Below the pieces are notes generated by a model, which saw only the letters and a program-made list of their open reading frames with translations, ran no database searches and had not been told where the DNA came from. From assembly GCA_040219135.1 (NCBI GenBank), contig JAVJTA010000007.1:294135-358134 (forward strand): a stretch of DNA of 64,000 bases. Direction: 5' to 3'. The position numbers and the translations under genes are program-made. The stretch is from UBA7803 sp040219135. GTDB taxonomy: Bacteria; Pseudomonadota; Gammaproteobacteria; Pseudomonadales; Azotimanducaceae. Positions 15,081-23,526 of the stretch are shown here, piece after piece; position 1 is the stretch's first letter, and each line of letters opens with the position of its first letter.

Positions 15081-15923
15081 ATGAGCGAAGGCAGCCCGGC
15101 CGCGGCAAAGCGGTCAATAATGGACTGGGTTTCGGCCCTCTTCAGCGACGAACCGTCGGACCGCACCGAGTTGATGGAGATGCTGCGTGACGCGGCAGAC
15201 CGTCGGCTCATGGATGCGGAAGCGCTGAACATCATCTTCGGCGCTCTGCAGGTCTCTGACATGCAGGCCCGCGACATCATGATTCCGCGGACTCAGCTCG
15301 TCTATCTGAAGGCCAGCGATCCGCCGGACGTGCTGCTGTCGGCCATCATCGACTCCCAGCACTCGCGCTTTCCCGTGATTGGCGACGACCTCGACGACAT
15401 CAAAGGCATTCTCCACGCCAAGGACCTGCTGCCCCTGGCGCTGTCCAAGGAGCTCGGCAACTTCGACATCAAGGACTGCACCCGGCCGGCGGCCGTGGTG
15501 CCCGAGAGCAAGCGCCTCAATGTCCTGCTGCAGGAGTTCCGCAATACCCGCAACCACATGGCGGTGGTGGTCGACGAGTACGGTCACGTTTCCGGCGTGG
15601 TGACCATCGAAGACGTGCTCGAACAGATCGTCGGCGAGATCGAGGACGAGCACGACGTCGACGACGAGAGCTTCATCAAGCAGCTCGACAACCAGACGTT
15701 CAACGTCAAGGCCACCACGGCCGTGGACGACTTCAACGAGTACTTCGGCGCCAGTCTCGACGAAGAGGAGTTCGATACCGTGGGTGGCCTGGTGCTGAAG
15801 GCGTTCGGTCACCTGCCCGACCGCGGCGAGGTGGTGGAGATAGAGAATCTGCGCTTCAAGGTTCTGAACGCCGACTCCCGCCGGCTGCGCCTGCTGCAGG
15901 TCAAACGCACCGCCACTTCATGA
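15081..15923 (+). CDS. corC: HlyC/CorC family CBS-domain protein (YbeX/CorC)
   Basis: Cytosolic protein of 280 aa associated with magnesium/cobalt homeostasis and, through its genome link to ybeY, with ribosome function. Tandem CBS domains span about residues 50-185 (DIMIPRTQLVYL and VVVDEYGHVSGVVTIED segments), followed by a CorC/HlyC transporter-associated domain to about residue 278 (FNVKATTAVDDFN, DTVGGLVL). There is no membrane segment. The ATG at 15081 overlaps the end of the extended ybeY frame by 4 nt, and its own end overlaps lnt by 4 nt, so the genes are translationally coupled. Confidence 0.93.
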   Translation: MSEGSPAAAKRSIMDWVSALFSDEPSDRTELMEMLRDAADRRLMDAEALNIIFGALQVSDMQARDIMIPRTQLVYLKASDPPDVLLSAIIDSQHSRFPVIGDDLDDIKGILHAKDLLPLALSKELGNFDIKDCTRPAAVVPESKRLNVLLQEFRNTRNHMAVVVDEYGHVSGVVTIEDVLEQIVGEIEDEHDVDDESFIKQLDNQTFNVKATTAVDDFNEYFGASLDEEEFDTVGGLVLKAFGHLPDRGEVVEIENLRFKVLNADSRRLRLLQVKRTATS

Positions 15924-17440
15924 TCCCGCGCTGGGCAGCGGCGCTGACGGCCCTCGGCTGCGGCGCGCTGCTGCCGCTGTCCATGGCGCCGTTCGGCTAC
16001 TGGCCCCTCGGCCTCGTCGCGCTGGCGGGCTGGTTTGCGGTGCTGCGCGCCCCGGAGGTCAATGGCGCCTTGTCCGGCTGGTTGTTCGGCGTCGGCAAGT
16101 ACGGGGTCGGCGCGTCCTGGGTGTACGTGAGCATTCATGTTCACGGCAATGCGGCGCCGCCTCTGGCGGCGGCGCTGGTGGCGGTGTTCGTGGCGGGACT
16201 GGCCCTGTTTCCGCTGCTCAACGGCTGGCTCTACGCGCGTCTGCGCGGTTCCGGCCGCTGGACCGACGCCGTGGCTTTTGCCGCCCTGTTCAGCGCCTTC
16301 GAGTGGCTGCTGACCTGGGTGCTCACCGGCTTTCCGTGGCTCTACGCCGGTTACGCCCATCTCGATACCGTGCTTGGCAACCTGGCGCCGCTGGGTGGGG
16401 TGCTGCTGGTGGGGTTTGCGCTGACGCTGAGCGCCACCATGCTGGTACTGGTGGTGGATTCGCTCCGCGCCCGACGCTTCCCGGCGGCCCTGGCGGCCGC
16501 GGTCCTGGGCCTGACACCGTGGCTGCTCGGCTGGGCCCTCGACGGGGTACGCTGGGTGCAGCCGGGGGAAGTGCGGCAGGTCGCGCTGGTGCAGGGCAAC
16601 GTCGACCAGCGGATCAAATGGCAGCCGGAAAACCGGCTGCCGATCCTGCGCACCTATCAGGCACTCTCCGAGCCCTACTGGGGGGCGGACCTGATCATCT
16701 GGCCGGAGGCGGCGCTCACCATCTTCGCTCATCAGGCCGGCGACGTGCTGGGGCCACTGGCCGAGCGCGCAGAACGTTCCGGCACCGCGTTCGTCCTTGG
16801 CCTGCCCGCGCTCGAACGGCTGCCCGACGGGGAGATCGTGTTCCGTAACACGGCCGTCGCGCTGGGCGCCGGCAGCGGCCGTTACGTCAAGCGGCGTCTG
16901 GTGCCGTTCGGCGAGTACGTGCCGCTGGAGTCTCTGCTGCGCGGCGCGATCGAGTTCTTCGATCTGCCCATGTCCCACGCCGAGTCGGGTGCCTGGCGCC
17001 AGCCGCTGCTCGATCTCGGCGGCCATCGCGGGGCGATGGCGATCTGCTACGAGGTGGTCTATCCGGACCTGGCGCGGGTCCAGGCCGGCGAGGCCGACGT
17101 GCTGCTGACAATCTCCAACGACGCCTGGTTCGGCGCCAGCATCGGGCCGCTGCAGCACGTGGAGATGGCGCGCATGCGCGCGCTGGAGAACGGCCGCTAC
17201 CTGCTCCGCGGCACCAACAACGGGGTCACGGCGATCATCGACGAGCGCGGGGTGGTTCGCGGACGACTGCCCCAGTTCGAGGCGGGCGCGCTGCTCGGCG
17301 AGTACCGGACCATGTCCGGCGTCACGCCGTTCACCCGGCTCGGCCACTGGCCGCTGCTGATCGGCCTGGCCGTGCTCCTGATCGGGGCGGTGCTGCGGCG
17401 CCGGGCGCGCGGCCGGCCGGCTGCCGGGGACCGCGGGTGA
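15920..17440 (+). CDS. lnt: Apolipoprotein N-acyltransferase Lnt
   Basis: Adds the third acyl chain to the N-terminal Cys of lipoproteins in the inner membrane, 506 aa. About six hydrophobic segments fill residues 1-200; the nitrilase domain follows. Catalytic residues are visible: Glu in IWPEAAL near residue 260, Lys in YVKRRLVPFGEYVP near residue 325, and Cys in AICYEVVYPD near residue 376. A final membrane helix is near residue 485. ATG 15920 overlaps the corC stop as ATGA. Outer-membrane lipoprotein supply is served here together with lptE downstream. Confidence 0.95.
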   Translation: MIPRWAAALTALGCGALLPLSMAPFGYWPLGLVALAGWFAVLRAPEVNGALSGWLFGVGKYGVGASWVYVSIHVHGNAAPPLAAALVAVFVAGLALFPLLNGWLYARLRGSGRWTDAVAFAALFSAFEWLLTWVLTGFPWLYAGYAHLDTVLGNLAPLGGVLLVGFALTLSATMLVLVVDSLRARRFPAALAAAVLGLTPWLLGWALDGVRWVQPGEVRQVALVQGNVDQRIKWQPENRLPILRTYQALSEPYWGADLIIWPEAALTIFAHQAGDVLGPLAERAERSGTAFVLGLPALERLPDGEIVFRNTAVALGAGSGRYVKRRLVPFGEYVPLESLLRGAIEFFDLPMSHAESGAWRQPLLDLGGHRGAMAICYEVVYPDLARVQAGEADVLLTISNDAWFGASIGPLQHVEMARMRALENGRYLLRGTNNGVTAIIDERGVVRGRLPQFEAGALLGEYRTMSGVTPFTRLGHWPLLIGLAVLLIGAVLRRRARGRPAAGDRG

Positions 17441-17501
17441 GACCGCCCCGGCGCGCGGTGGTATCCTTGCGCGCTCTCGAAAACCGACAAGAACCGAATC
17501 C

Positions 17502-19955
17502 ATGAGCGCGACCTACGACCCGCATGCGGTCGAAAAATCGGTGCAGCAGACCTGGGAGGAGGCCGCCAGCTTCCGGGCCTCCGAGTCCGGCGCGGGCGAC
17601 AAATTCTACTGCCTGGCGATGTTTCCCTACCCCAGCGGTCAGCTGCACATGGGTCACGTGCGCTGCTACACCCTGGGCGACGTGATCAACCGCTACCAGC
17701 GGCTCAAGGGCCGCAACGTCATGCAGCCCATGGGCTGGGACGCGTTCGGCCTGCCGGCGGAGAACGCCGCGATCAAAAACGGCATACCGCCTGCCTCGTG
17801 GACCCGGGACAACATCGCCTACATGCGCGGCCAGATGCAGGCGCTCGGCTTCGGCATCGACTGGAGCCGCGAGTTCGCGACCTGCGACCCCGACTACTAC
17901 CACTGGGAGCAGTGGTTCTTCACCAAGCTCTACGAAAAGGGCCTGGTCTACCGCAAGAGTTCGGTGGTCAACTGGGATCCGGTGGATCAGACCGTGCTCG
18001 CCAACGAGCAGGTGGTGGACGGCCGCGGCTGGCGCTCGGGCGCGCTGGTGGAACGTCGAGAAATGCCCCAGTGGTTCCTCAAGATCACCGACTACGCCGA
18101 AGAACTGCTCGACGAGCTCGACCGCCTCGAGGGCTGGCCGGAGTCGGTGAAGAGCATGCAGCGCAACTGGATCGGCCGCTCCCAGGGCGTCGACATCGAC
18201 TTCCCGATACCGGACACGGACGACACGCTCACCGTCTACACGACGCGTCCGGACACCCTGCTCGGCGCCACCTACGTGGCCGTTGCCGCGGAGCACCCGC
18301 TCGCACGTCGCGCCGCACAGAGCAGTCCGGAAGTGGCCGCCTTCGTCGACAAGTGCCGCAACCGCAAGACCGCCGAGGCCGACGTCGCCACCGTGGAAAA
18401 GGAGGGTGTTCCCACCGGTCTCAGCGTGACCCATCCGCTCAGCGGCGAGCCGCTGCCGGTCTGGGTGGCGAACTTCGTGCTCATGGAGTACGGCTCCGGC
18501 GCGGTCATGTCGGTCCCCGGCCACGACCAGCGGGACTGGGAGTTCGCCCGCAAGTACGGCATCCGCATCGTCCAGGTGATCGAGCCGGCCGACGCCGAAG
18601 CCTGCGATCTCGACGCCGAGGCGTTCGTCAGCTACGGCCGCCTGGTGAACTCCGGCAGCTACGACGGCCTGAGTTCGGCGGAAGCCTTCGACGCCATCGC
18701 CGCGGCGCTGGAGGGGAAAGGCCTGGGGCGGCGCCGGACCAACTACCGGCTGCGCGACTGGGGCGTGTCCCGGCAGCGCTACTGGGGCTGTCCGATCCCG
18801 ATGATTCACTGCGACGACTGCGGAATCGTACCGGTGCCGGAGGAAGATCTGCCGGTGCGGCTGCCCACGGACGTGACCTTCGAGGGAGTGCGTTCGCCGC
18901 TCACCACCATGGAGAGCTTCTACGCGGTGGACTGTCCAGGCTGCGGCAAGCGGGCGCGGCGGGAGACCGATACCTTCGACACGTTCATGGAGTCGAGCTG
19001 GTACTACGCGCGCTTCGCCTCACCGGACGCGAACACGCCCATGGTGGATGATCGCGCCAACTACTGGACCCCGGTGGATCACTACGTGGGCGGCATCGAG
19101 CACGCCATTCTGCACCTGCTCTACGCGCGCTTCTTTCACAAGCTGATGCGCGATCAGGGGCTGGTGCGCTCGGACGAACCGTTTACCCGGCTGCTCATGC
19201 TCGGCATGGTCCTCATGGACGGCCGCAAGATGTCGAAGTCCTCGGGTGATGCGGCCAACCCCCAGGCGCTGCTCGACAAGTACGGTGCCGACGCGGTGCG
19301 CACCGCGATGATGTTCGCCGCACCCCCGGATCAGTCCTTCGAGTGGAGCGAAGCCGGGGTGGAGGGTCAGGCGCGGTTCTGCAGGCGGCTGTGGAATCTG
19401 GTGCACGAGCACCTCGCCGGCGGCGACGTCCCGGCGCTCGATCCGGCCGGTCTGTCGGAGGCCGGGCGCGAGCTGCGCCGCAAGACCCACGAAACCATCG
19501 CCCGGGCCGACGACGACTACGGCCGCCGGCTGATGTTCAATACCGTGGTGTCCGCCGTGCACGAACTGTGCAATCTGGTGGGCCGTACCGAGCCCGCCAA
19601 CGACCAGGATCGCGCCGCAGCGCGCGAGGCGCTGCGTACCGCTCTGATCGTGCTCTCACCGATTGCGCCGCACGTGACCCAGGCGCTGTGGCGCGACCTG
19701 GGCGAGGCGTCGCTGCTGGTCGCCAGCCGCTGGCCGGAGGTGGATGAGTCGGCGCTCGTCCAGGAGATGGTCGAGCTGGTGGTGCAGGTCAACGGCAAGG
19801 TTCGCGGTCGCCTGCAGGTAGCCCACGATGCGGACGACGCCGCGGTTCGCGAGCAGGCCCTGGCCAACGACAACGTGGTCCGCTTCGTCGACGGCAAGAC
19901 CGTGCGCAAGGTGATCACCGTGCCGGGCAAGCTCATCAACATCGTGGTGGGCTGA
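17502..19955 (+). CDS. leuS: Leucyl-tRNA synthetase
   Basis: Class Ia synthetase, 817 aa, slightly shorter than the E. coli enzyme (860). The HIGH motif is HMGH near residue 48, the KMSKS motif is KMSKSSGD near residue 576, and the CP1 editing domain (TTRPDTLLGATYVA) lies near residue 247. A C-terminal tRNA-binding domain ends with GKLINIVVG. The ATG is 61 nt after lnt. A weak TATCCT -10-like element near 17462 may be its own promoter. It is followed 3 nt later by lptE. Confidence 0.97.
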   Translation: MSATYDPHAVEKSVQQTWEEAASFRASESGAGDKFYCLAMFPYPSGQLHMGHVRCYTLGDVINRYQRLKGRNVMQPMGWDAFGLPAENAAIKNGIPPASWTRDNIAYMRGQMQALGFGIDWSREFATCDPDYYHWEQWFFTKLYEKGLVYRKSSVVNWDPVDQTVLANEQVVDGRGWRSGALVERREMPQWFLKITDYAEELLDELDRLEGWPESVKSMQRNWIGRSQGVDIDFPIPDTDDTLTVYTTRPDTLLGATYVAVAAEHPLARRAAQSSPEVAAFVDKCRNRKTAEADVATVEKEGVPTGLSVTHPLSGEPLPVWVANFVLMEYGSGAVMSVPGHDQRDWEFARKYGIRIVQVIEPADAEACDLDAEAFVSYGRLVNSGSYDGLSSAEAFDAIAAALEGKGLGRRRTNYRLRDWGVSRQRYWGCPIPMIHCDDCGIVPVPEEDLPVRLPTDVTFEGVRSPLTTMESFYAVDCPGCGKRARRETDTFDTFMESSWYYARFASPDANTPMVDDRANYWTPVDHYVGGIEHAILHLLYARFFHKLMRDQGLVRSDEPFTRLLMLGMVLMDGRKMSKSSGDAANPQALLDKYGADAVRTAMMFAAPPDQSFEWSEAGVEGQARFCRRLWNLVHEHLAGGDVPALDPAGLSEAGRELRRKTHETIARADDDYGRRLMFNTVVSAVHELCNLVGRTEPANDQDRAAAREALRTALIVLSPIAPHVTQALWRDLGEASLLVASRWPEVDESALVQEMVELVVQVNGKVRGRLQVAHDADDAAVREQALANDNVVRFVDGKTVRKVITVPGKLINIVVG

Positions 19956-19958
19956 GCG

Positions 19959-20546
19959 GTGCCGGGATGGCGACACGGTCCCGGCCGCCGGAGGGCGCGC
20001 GGCGGCCGGGTGCTTTTCGTCTGCCTGCTCATGCTCGGATCCGCCGGCTGCGGGTTTCACCTGCGCAGCTGGGACGTCGGCTCGAGCGTCGAGACGGTGC
20101 ACGTGGCAGCCAATGCGCGCAATCCAATGCAGGCGCCGCTGGAACAGGCGCTGCAGCAGGCGGGCGTCGAGCTGGTCGCGCGCAGCGCCGGACCGACGCT
20201 GGTGGTGGAACTGCTCGATGCGCGTCAGGAGCGACGCAACATCAGTGTCTCCGGTCAGGCCCGGGCCGCGGAATACGAAGCCGTTCTGGGGGTGCGCTAC
20301 CGGATCACCGACGGCGCCGGCAACGAGCTGATCCCGGCGCGGTGGCTGGAGCGCGAGCGGGTGTTCCGGGTCGACCGCGACAACCTCGTTGGCAGCAGCG
20401 AGGAGCAGGCGCTGCTCGAGCGCGAGATGCGCAGCGACCTGGTGCAGCAGATCCTGCGCGCGGTGAATGCGGTGGCGCCGGAGCCGGCCGCGCCGAAGCC
20501 GGCCGCGCCGGAGCCGGCCGCGCCGGAGCCGGCGGGTGCAGGTTAA
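19959..20546 (+). CDS. lptE: LPS-assembly lipoprotein LptE
   Basis: Outer-membrane lipoprotein that plugs LptD during lipopolysaccharide insertion, 195 aa. An N-terminal basic-hydrophobic signal ends in LGSAGC with the lipidated Cys near residue 31, followed by the typical CGFHLR. VEYxAVLGVRYRI-like beta strands and an ERVFRVDRDNL segment follow. The tail is a proline/alanine/glutamate repeat (PEPAA units, bases 20475-20534), not expected in the family. The start is GTG 19959, 3 nt after leuS. It overlaps holA by 11 nt. The leuS-lptE-holA order is standard in gammaproteobacteria. Confidence 0.92.
   Translation: MPGWRHGPGRRRARGGRVLFVCLLMLGSAGCGFHLRSWDVGSSVETVHVAANARNPMQAPLEQALQQAGVELVARSAGPTLVVELLDARQERRNISVSGQARAAEYEAVLGVRYRITDGAGNELIPARWLERERVFRVDRDNLVGSSEEQALLEREMRSDLVQQILRAVNAVAPEPAAPKPAAPEPAAPEPAGAG
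20475..20534 (+). repeat. Four tandem 15-bp units at the lptE 3' end
   Basis: Units of the type GCGCCGGAGCCGGCC encode APEPA in lptE; one unit reads GCGCCGAAGCCGGCC. The array stops two bases before the holA GTG. Confidence 0.85.
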
Positions 20547-21534
20547 GCCCGTCGAGCTGCCCGGGGCCGTCGAGCGGTCCCTCGCACCCATCTATCTCGT
20601 TGCCGGTGACGATACCCTGCTGGTTCAGGAAGCCTGCGATACGGTGCTGGCGGCGGCGCGAGCGCAGGGTTACAGCGAGCGCTCGGTGCTGCACGTGGAC
20701 GGTAGTTTCTCCTGGAACGACGTGGTCCAGGACGCCGCCAGCATGTCGCTGTTCGCCGAACGCCGGGTCATCGACGTGCGCGTGCCCGGGGCGAAGTTCG
20801 ACCGCGAGGCCTCGGAGGTGCTGCGCGGCTACGCCGAGCGCCCGGCCGAAGAAACGGTGCTGCTGATCCGCAGCGGTCGCCTCGAAGCCAGGCAGCGCAG
20901 TGCCGCCTGGTTCAAGGCGCTGGACGCTGCCGGCGTGGTGGTCCAGGTCTGGCCGCTCGATCTGCGGGACTTGCCGCGCTGGCTCGAGGCCCGGCTCGAG
21001 CGGGCCGGATTGCGCCTCGAGGGCGAGGCGCTGGCGCTGCTGGCCGAACGCGTGGAAGGCAACCTGCTGGCGGCGGTGCAGGAGATCGAGAAGCTGCGAC
21101 TCGCGGGCCTCGATTCGCCGATCACGGCCGCCGGTCTGGCGGCGGTGCTCGACGACTCCGCGCGCTACGACGCCTTCGAACTCATCGATGCTACCCTCGG
21201 CGGCGATGCCGTGCGGGTCAGCCGCATGCTGGCGACCCTGCGTCAGGAGGGGGTGGCGCTGTTTGCCATTCTCGGCGCCCTCACCAGTCAGCTGCGGCGC
21301 ATCGCCGACGGCGGTTACCTGCCGCCGCCGCGCAAACGGCTGATCGGCGGCTTTCTCAACCGCATCGGCTCCGCCGAATCGCTGCCCCGGGTGCTCGCCG
21401 AGTGCGCACTGGTGGATGCCCAGGGCAAGGGGCAGATTCCAGGCGACGCGTGGCTGTCGCTGGAAGAGGTGCTGCTGCGGCTCGCCGGCGTGCGCGCGGT
21501 GGCCGGAGGATCGCCGATCCGGCACCTGCGCTGA
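20536..21534 (+). CDS. holA: DNA polymerase III subunit delta
   Basis: Clamp-loader wrench subunit that opens the beta clamp, 332 aa. Family features are IYLVAGDDTLLVQEA at residues 15-29, the ASMSLFAERRVIDVR beta-binding region near residue 62, and YDAFELIDATLGGD near residue 212, then a helical collar domain. I chose GTG 20536; the frame is open upstream only because the lptE repeat reads through as Arg/Pro repeats. It follows lptE with an 11-nt overlap. Confidence 0.93.
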   Translation: MQVKPVELPGAVERSLAPIYLVAGDDTLLVQEACDTVLAAARAQGYSERSVLHVDGSFSWNDVVQDAASMSLFAERRVIDVRVPGAKFDREASEVLRGYAERPAEETVLLIRSGRLEARQRSAAWFKALDAAGVVVQVWPLDLRDLPRWLEARLERAGLRLEGEALALLAERVEGNLLAAVQEIEKLRLAGLDSPITAAGLAAVLDDSARYDAFELIDATLGGDAVRVSRMLATLRQEGVALFAILGALTSQLRRIADGGYLPPPRKRLIGGFLNRIGSAESLPRVLAECALVDAQGKGQIPGDAWLSLEEVLLRLAGVRAVAGGSPIRHLR

Positions 21535-21559
21535 TCGGACTCCGGGCGAGCGTGCACGT

Positions 21560-22123
21560 TTACTCCTGCGCGATCGGCTGGTAGCTGAAGCGCTGACCAC
21601 CGACGCTGGCCTCCAGCATCAGACCGCCGGTGGTGATGATGAAGACGGCCATCCCCTTGTAGTAGCCGCCGGCGACCTTGGCGTCGTTGCGCCCGCCGCT
21701 GGCGGTCGCGCCCGAGCCCTGGGTGCTGGCCTGGGCCTGGGCGTTGGCGGTTACGACGGTGGCGTTCATCTGGCCGCCGAACTCGAAGCCACCCTCGCTG
21801 AATTCGCGGAAGGCGCGGTCATCCTGAAAGAAGATGATCTGCGAATTCGCCTGGGCGCCGGCCTGAAAGCCGAGCGTCAGCTGGGTCAGCGTCGCCTCAC
21901 CGACCGGTTGGCCTGCGACATAGACGCGTCCGACGCCGCGCGCACCGCCGACGATGAATCCCGCTTTAGCGACCCGGGGGAAAATCGCGTACCCGTACGC
22001 ATCGTCGAAGAACGGCGCGCTGGCGCTGGCGCTCCTGAACCGATCTGCTGCGTCGGTGAAGTTGTCGGCCTGGGCTGCGCCGGCGATCAGCAGCAGTACG
22101 GCTGCGGTAACCAGTCGTTTCAT
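21560..22123 (-). CDS. Exported SYLF/YSC84-domain lipid-binding protein
   Basis: 187 aa. Signal peptide of about 19 residues (ending GAAQA) and then a SYLF-type domain: AYGYAIFPRVAKAGFIVGGARGVGRVY near residues 43-68, TLTQLTLGFQAGAQ and QIIFFQDD. This family binds phosphoinositides in eukaryotes; in bacteria it is an exported protein of unknown task. An Ala/Gln/Gly-rich stretch near residues 125-145 is probably a disordered loop. It converges with holA (25 bp apart). A 15-bp palindrome lies 32 bp upstream. Confidence 0.87.
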   Translation of the reverse strand: MKRLVTAAVLLLIAGAAQADNFTDAADRFRSASASAPFFDDAYGYAIFPRVAKAGFIVGGARGVGRVYVAGQPVGEATLTQLTLGFQAGAQANSQIIFFQDDRAFREFSEGGFEFGGQMNATVVTANAQAQASTQGSGATASGGRNDAKVAGGYYKGMAVFIITTGGLMLEASVGGQRFSYQPIAQE

Positions 22124-22154
22124 GGAGAAGCTTCCTTGCGTGGCTGAGCAGTTT

Positions 22155-22169
22155 AGATCAGCGTGATCT
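22155..22169. promoter_or_regulatory. Short palindrome upstream of the SYLF gene
   Basis: AGATCA, 3-bp spacer, TGATCT: perfect 6-bp arms, 32 bp upstream of the SYLF start on the minus strand. Could be an operator; nothing else supports it. Confidence 0.3.
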
Positions 22170-22242
22170 TACCGCGTTCCGCTGGCGGGTACTCCGGCGG
22201 CGTGAGGGCGGCGATCATCCACCCCTGGTCAGGGGCGCCCGG

Positions 22243-23526
22243 TCAGGAAGGCTCCACCAGCAGTCCCGATACGGCTTTCGGCAGCTGGGTCGTGATCACC
22301 GGTCGTCCGGCGACGAGCTCCGGTGCCCGCACCAGCACCCGGTACTCGCCGTCCGCCGTGTGCAGTTCGCCCACCCGCTCGACGCTGATCGCCTGCAGCC
22401 GGTTGTCCTCCACTGCGTAGACCCGGTCGTTCTCGTACAGCGAGGCGATGGGCAGCGCGACCACGCCGGGTTCTTCCGGCAGCCGGATGCGCAGGTCCAG
22501 CACCCGGCCGATGGGCGGCAGCGCGGCGACGTCGTCGAGGCGGAAGAACGCGTCCAGGCCGCTCTGGCCGGCGCGGACCAGACGTGCCAGGCGGACCAGG
22601 GTCAGGCTGCGGCCGTCGGCGAGGCTGGCGCTGATTTCGTCGGCGCTTTGTCCGCTCGCGGCGCGATCCAGATGGTGCTGGAAGCGGGGTTCGTAGCCGG
22701 CGGGAATCTGCACCCGCACCTCGAAGCCGCTGGCATCGGCGAGTTCGAGCAGCGTCCGGCTCAGATTGCTGCGATCTCCCGGCGCCACGTTCACCGCCAG
22801 AACCGGGCCGGCGAAGGGCGCCCGAATCCCGGTTCGGGCCAGGTCGAGTTCGGCCCGCTGCACCAGCGCACGGGCCCGGTCCACGGCGGCGCGCTGGGCG
22901 GCGATCTGGTTCGGCAGGTCGGCGAGCCGGCGCTGGTGGCTCTCCAGGTCGATGGCGGCGCGGTTGGCCTCGGCCACCACCTCGTCCTGAAGGCTCTGGC
23001 TGATCAGTCGGCGGCTCAGTAGTTCCTCGTGCCGGGCGAGCTTGGCGGCGGCGATGCGATCCATGGATCGGGCCTGCGCGAGCGTGCGTTCCAGCATCGC
23101 CCGTTGCGACTCGATGGAGCGCAGCGTGGCCTGCTGCTGCGCCAGGTCGGCGCTGCGCTCGGCCAGCAGCAGCCGGATTTCCGCGTCGTCCAGTTCCAGC
23201 AGCAGATCGCCCTTGGCCACCCAGTCGCCCTCACGCACGTGGACGGCCCTCACGTCGGCCACCAGGTCGGTGGCGAGGTGTGCGATACGGGTCGATTCCA
23301 CGCGTCCGTAGGCCGTGAACGACGGGCTCTGGGTGCGTGGCTCGGCGGCCATGACCGCCACCGGCCAGGCTTTTTCGATACGGACCTCGGGCTCCGGCGC
23401 GGGGCCGGTGGCGAACAGCGACGCGCTGGCGAGGGCGGCCCCGGCGAGGATGGCGCCGCCCAGGAACAGGCGTCGGAGGCGCGGTGAACCGGCCCCTGGT
23501 AGCAGGTCGAGGCTTGGTACCTTCAT
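22243..23526 (-). CDS. RND efflux periplasmic adaptor (HlyD/MFP family)
   Basis: Membrane-fusion protein of a tripartite exporter, 427 aa. An N-terminal hydrophobic anchor is at about residues 20-42, followed by the barrel-sandwich (lipoyl-like) half motifs VRAVHVREGDWVAKGDLLLELD near residue 95 and GIRAPFAGPVLAVNVAPGDR near residue 230. A long alpha-helical hairpin lies between them (residues 115-215). Its ATG overlaps the stop of the upstream RND gene by 4 nt, so it is translated after the pump gene, the reverse of the usual adaptor-first order. No outer-membrane channel gene is adjacent. Confidence 0.88.
   Translation of the reverse strand: MKVPSLDLLPGAGSPRLRRLFLGGAILAGAALASASLFATGPAPEPEVRIEKAWPVAVMAAEPRTQSPSFTAYGRVESTRIAHLATDLVADVRAVHVREGDWVAKGDLLLELDDAEIRLLLAERSADLAQQQATLRSIESQRAMLERTLAQARSMDRIAAAKLARHEELLSRRLISQSLQDEVVAEANRAAIDLESHQRRLADLPNQIAAQRAAVDRARALVQRAELDLARTGIRAPFAGPVLAVNVAPGDRSNLSRTLLELADASGFEVRVQIPAGYEPRFQHHLDRAASGQSADEISASLADGRSLTLVRLARLVRAGQSGLDAFFRLDDVAALPPIGRVLDLRIRLPEEPGVVALPIASLYENDRVYAVEDNRLQAISVERVGELHTADGEYRVLVRAPELVAGRPVITTQLPKAVSGLLVEPS

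Noticed and set aside
22222..22235. CCCCTG-GT-CAGGGG hairpin after the adaptor gene
   Set aside because: Two-base loop and no T tract; not a credible terminator.
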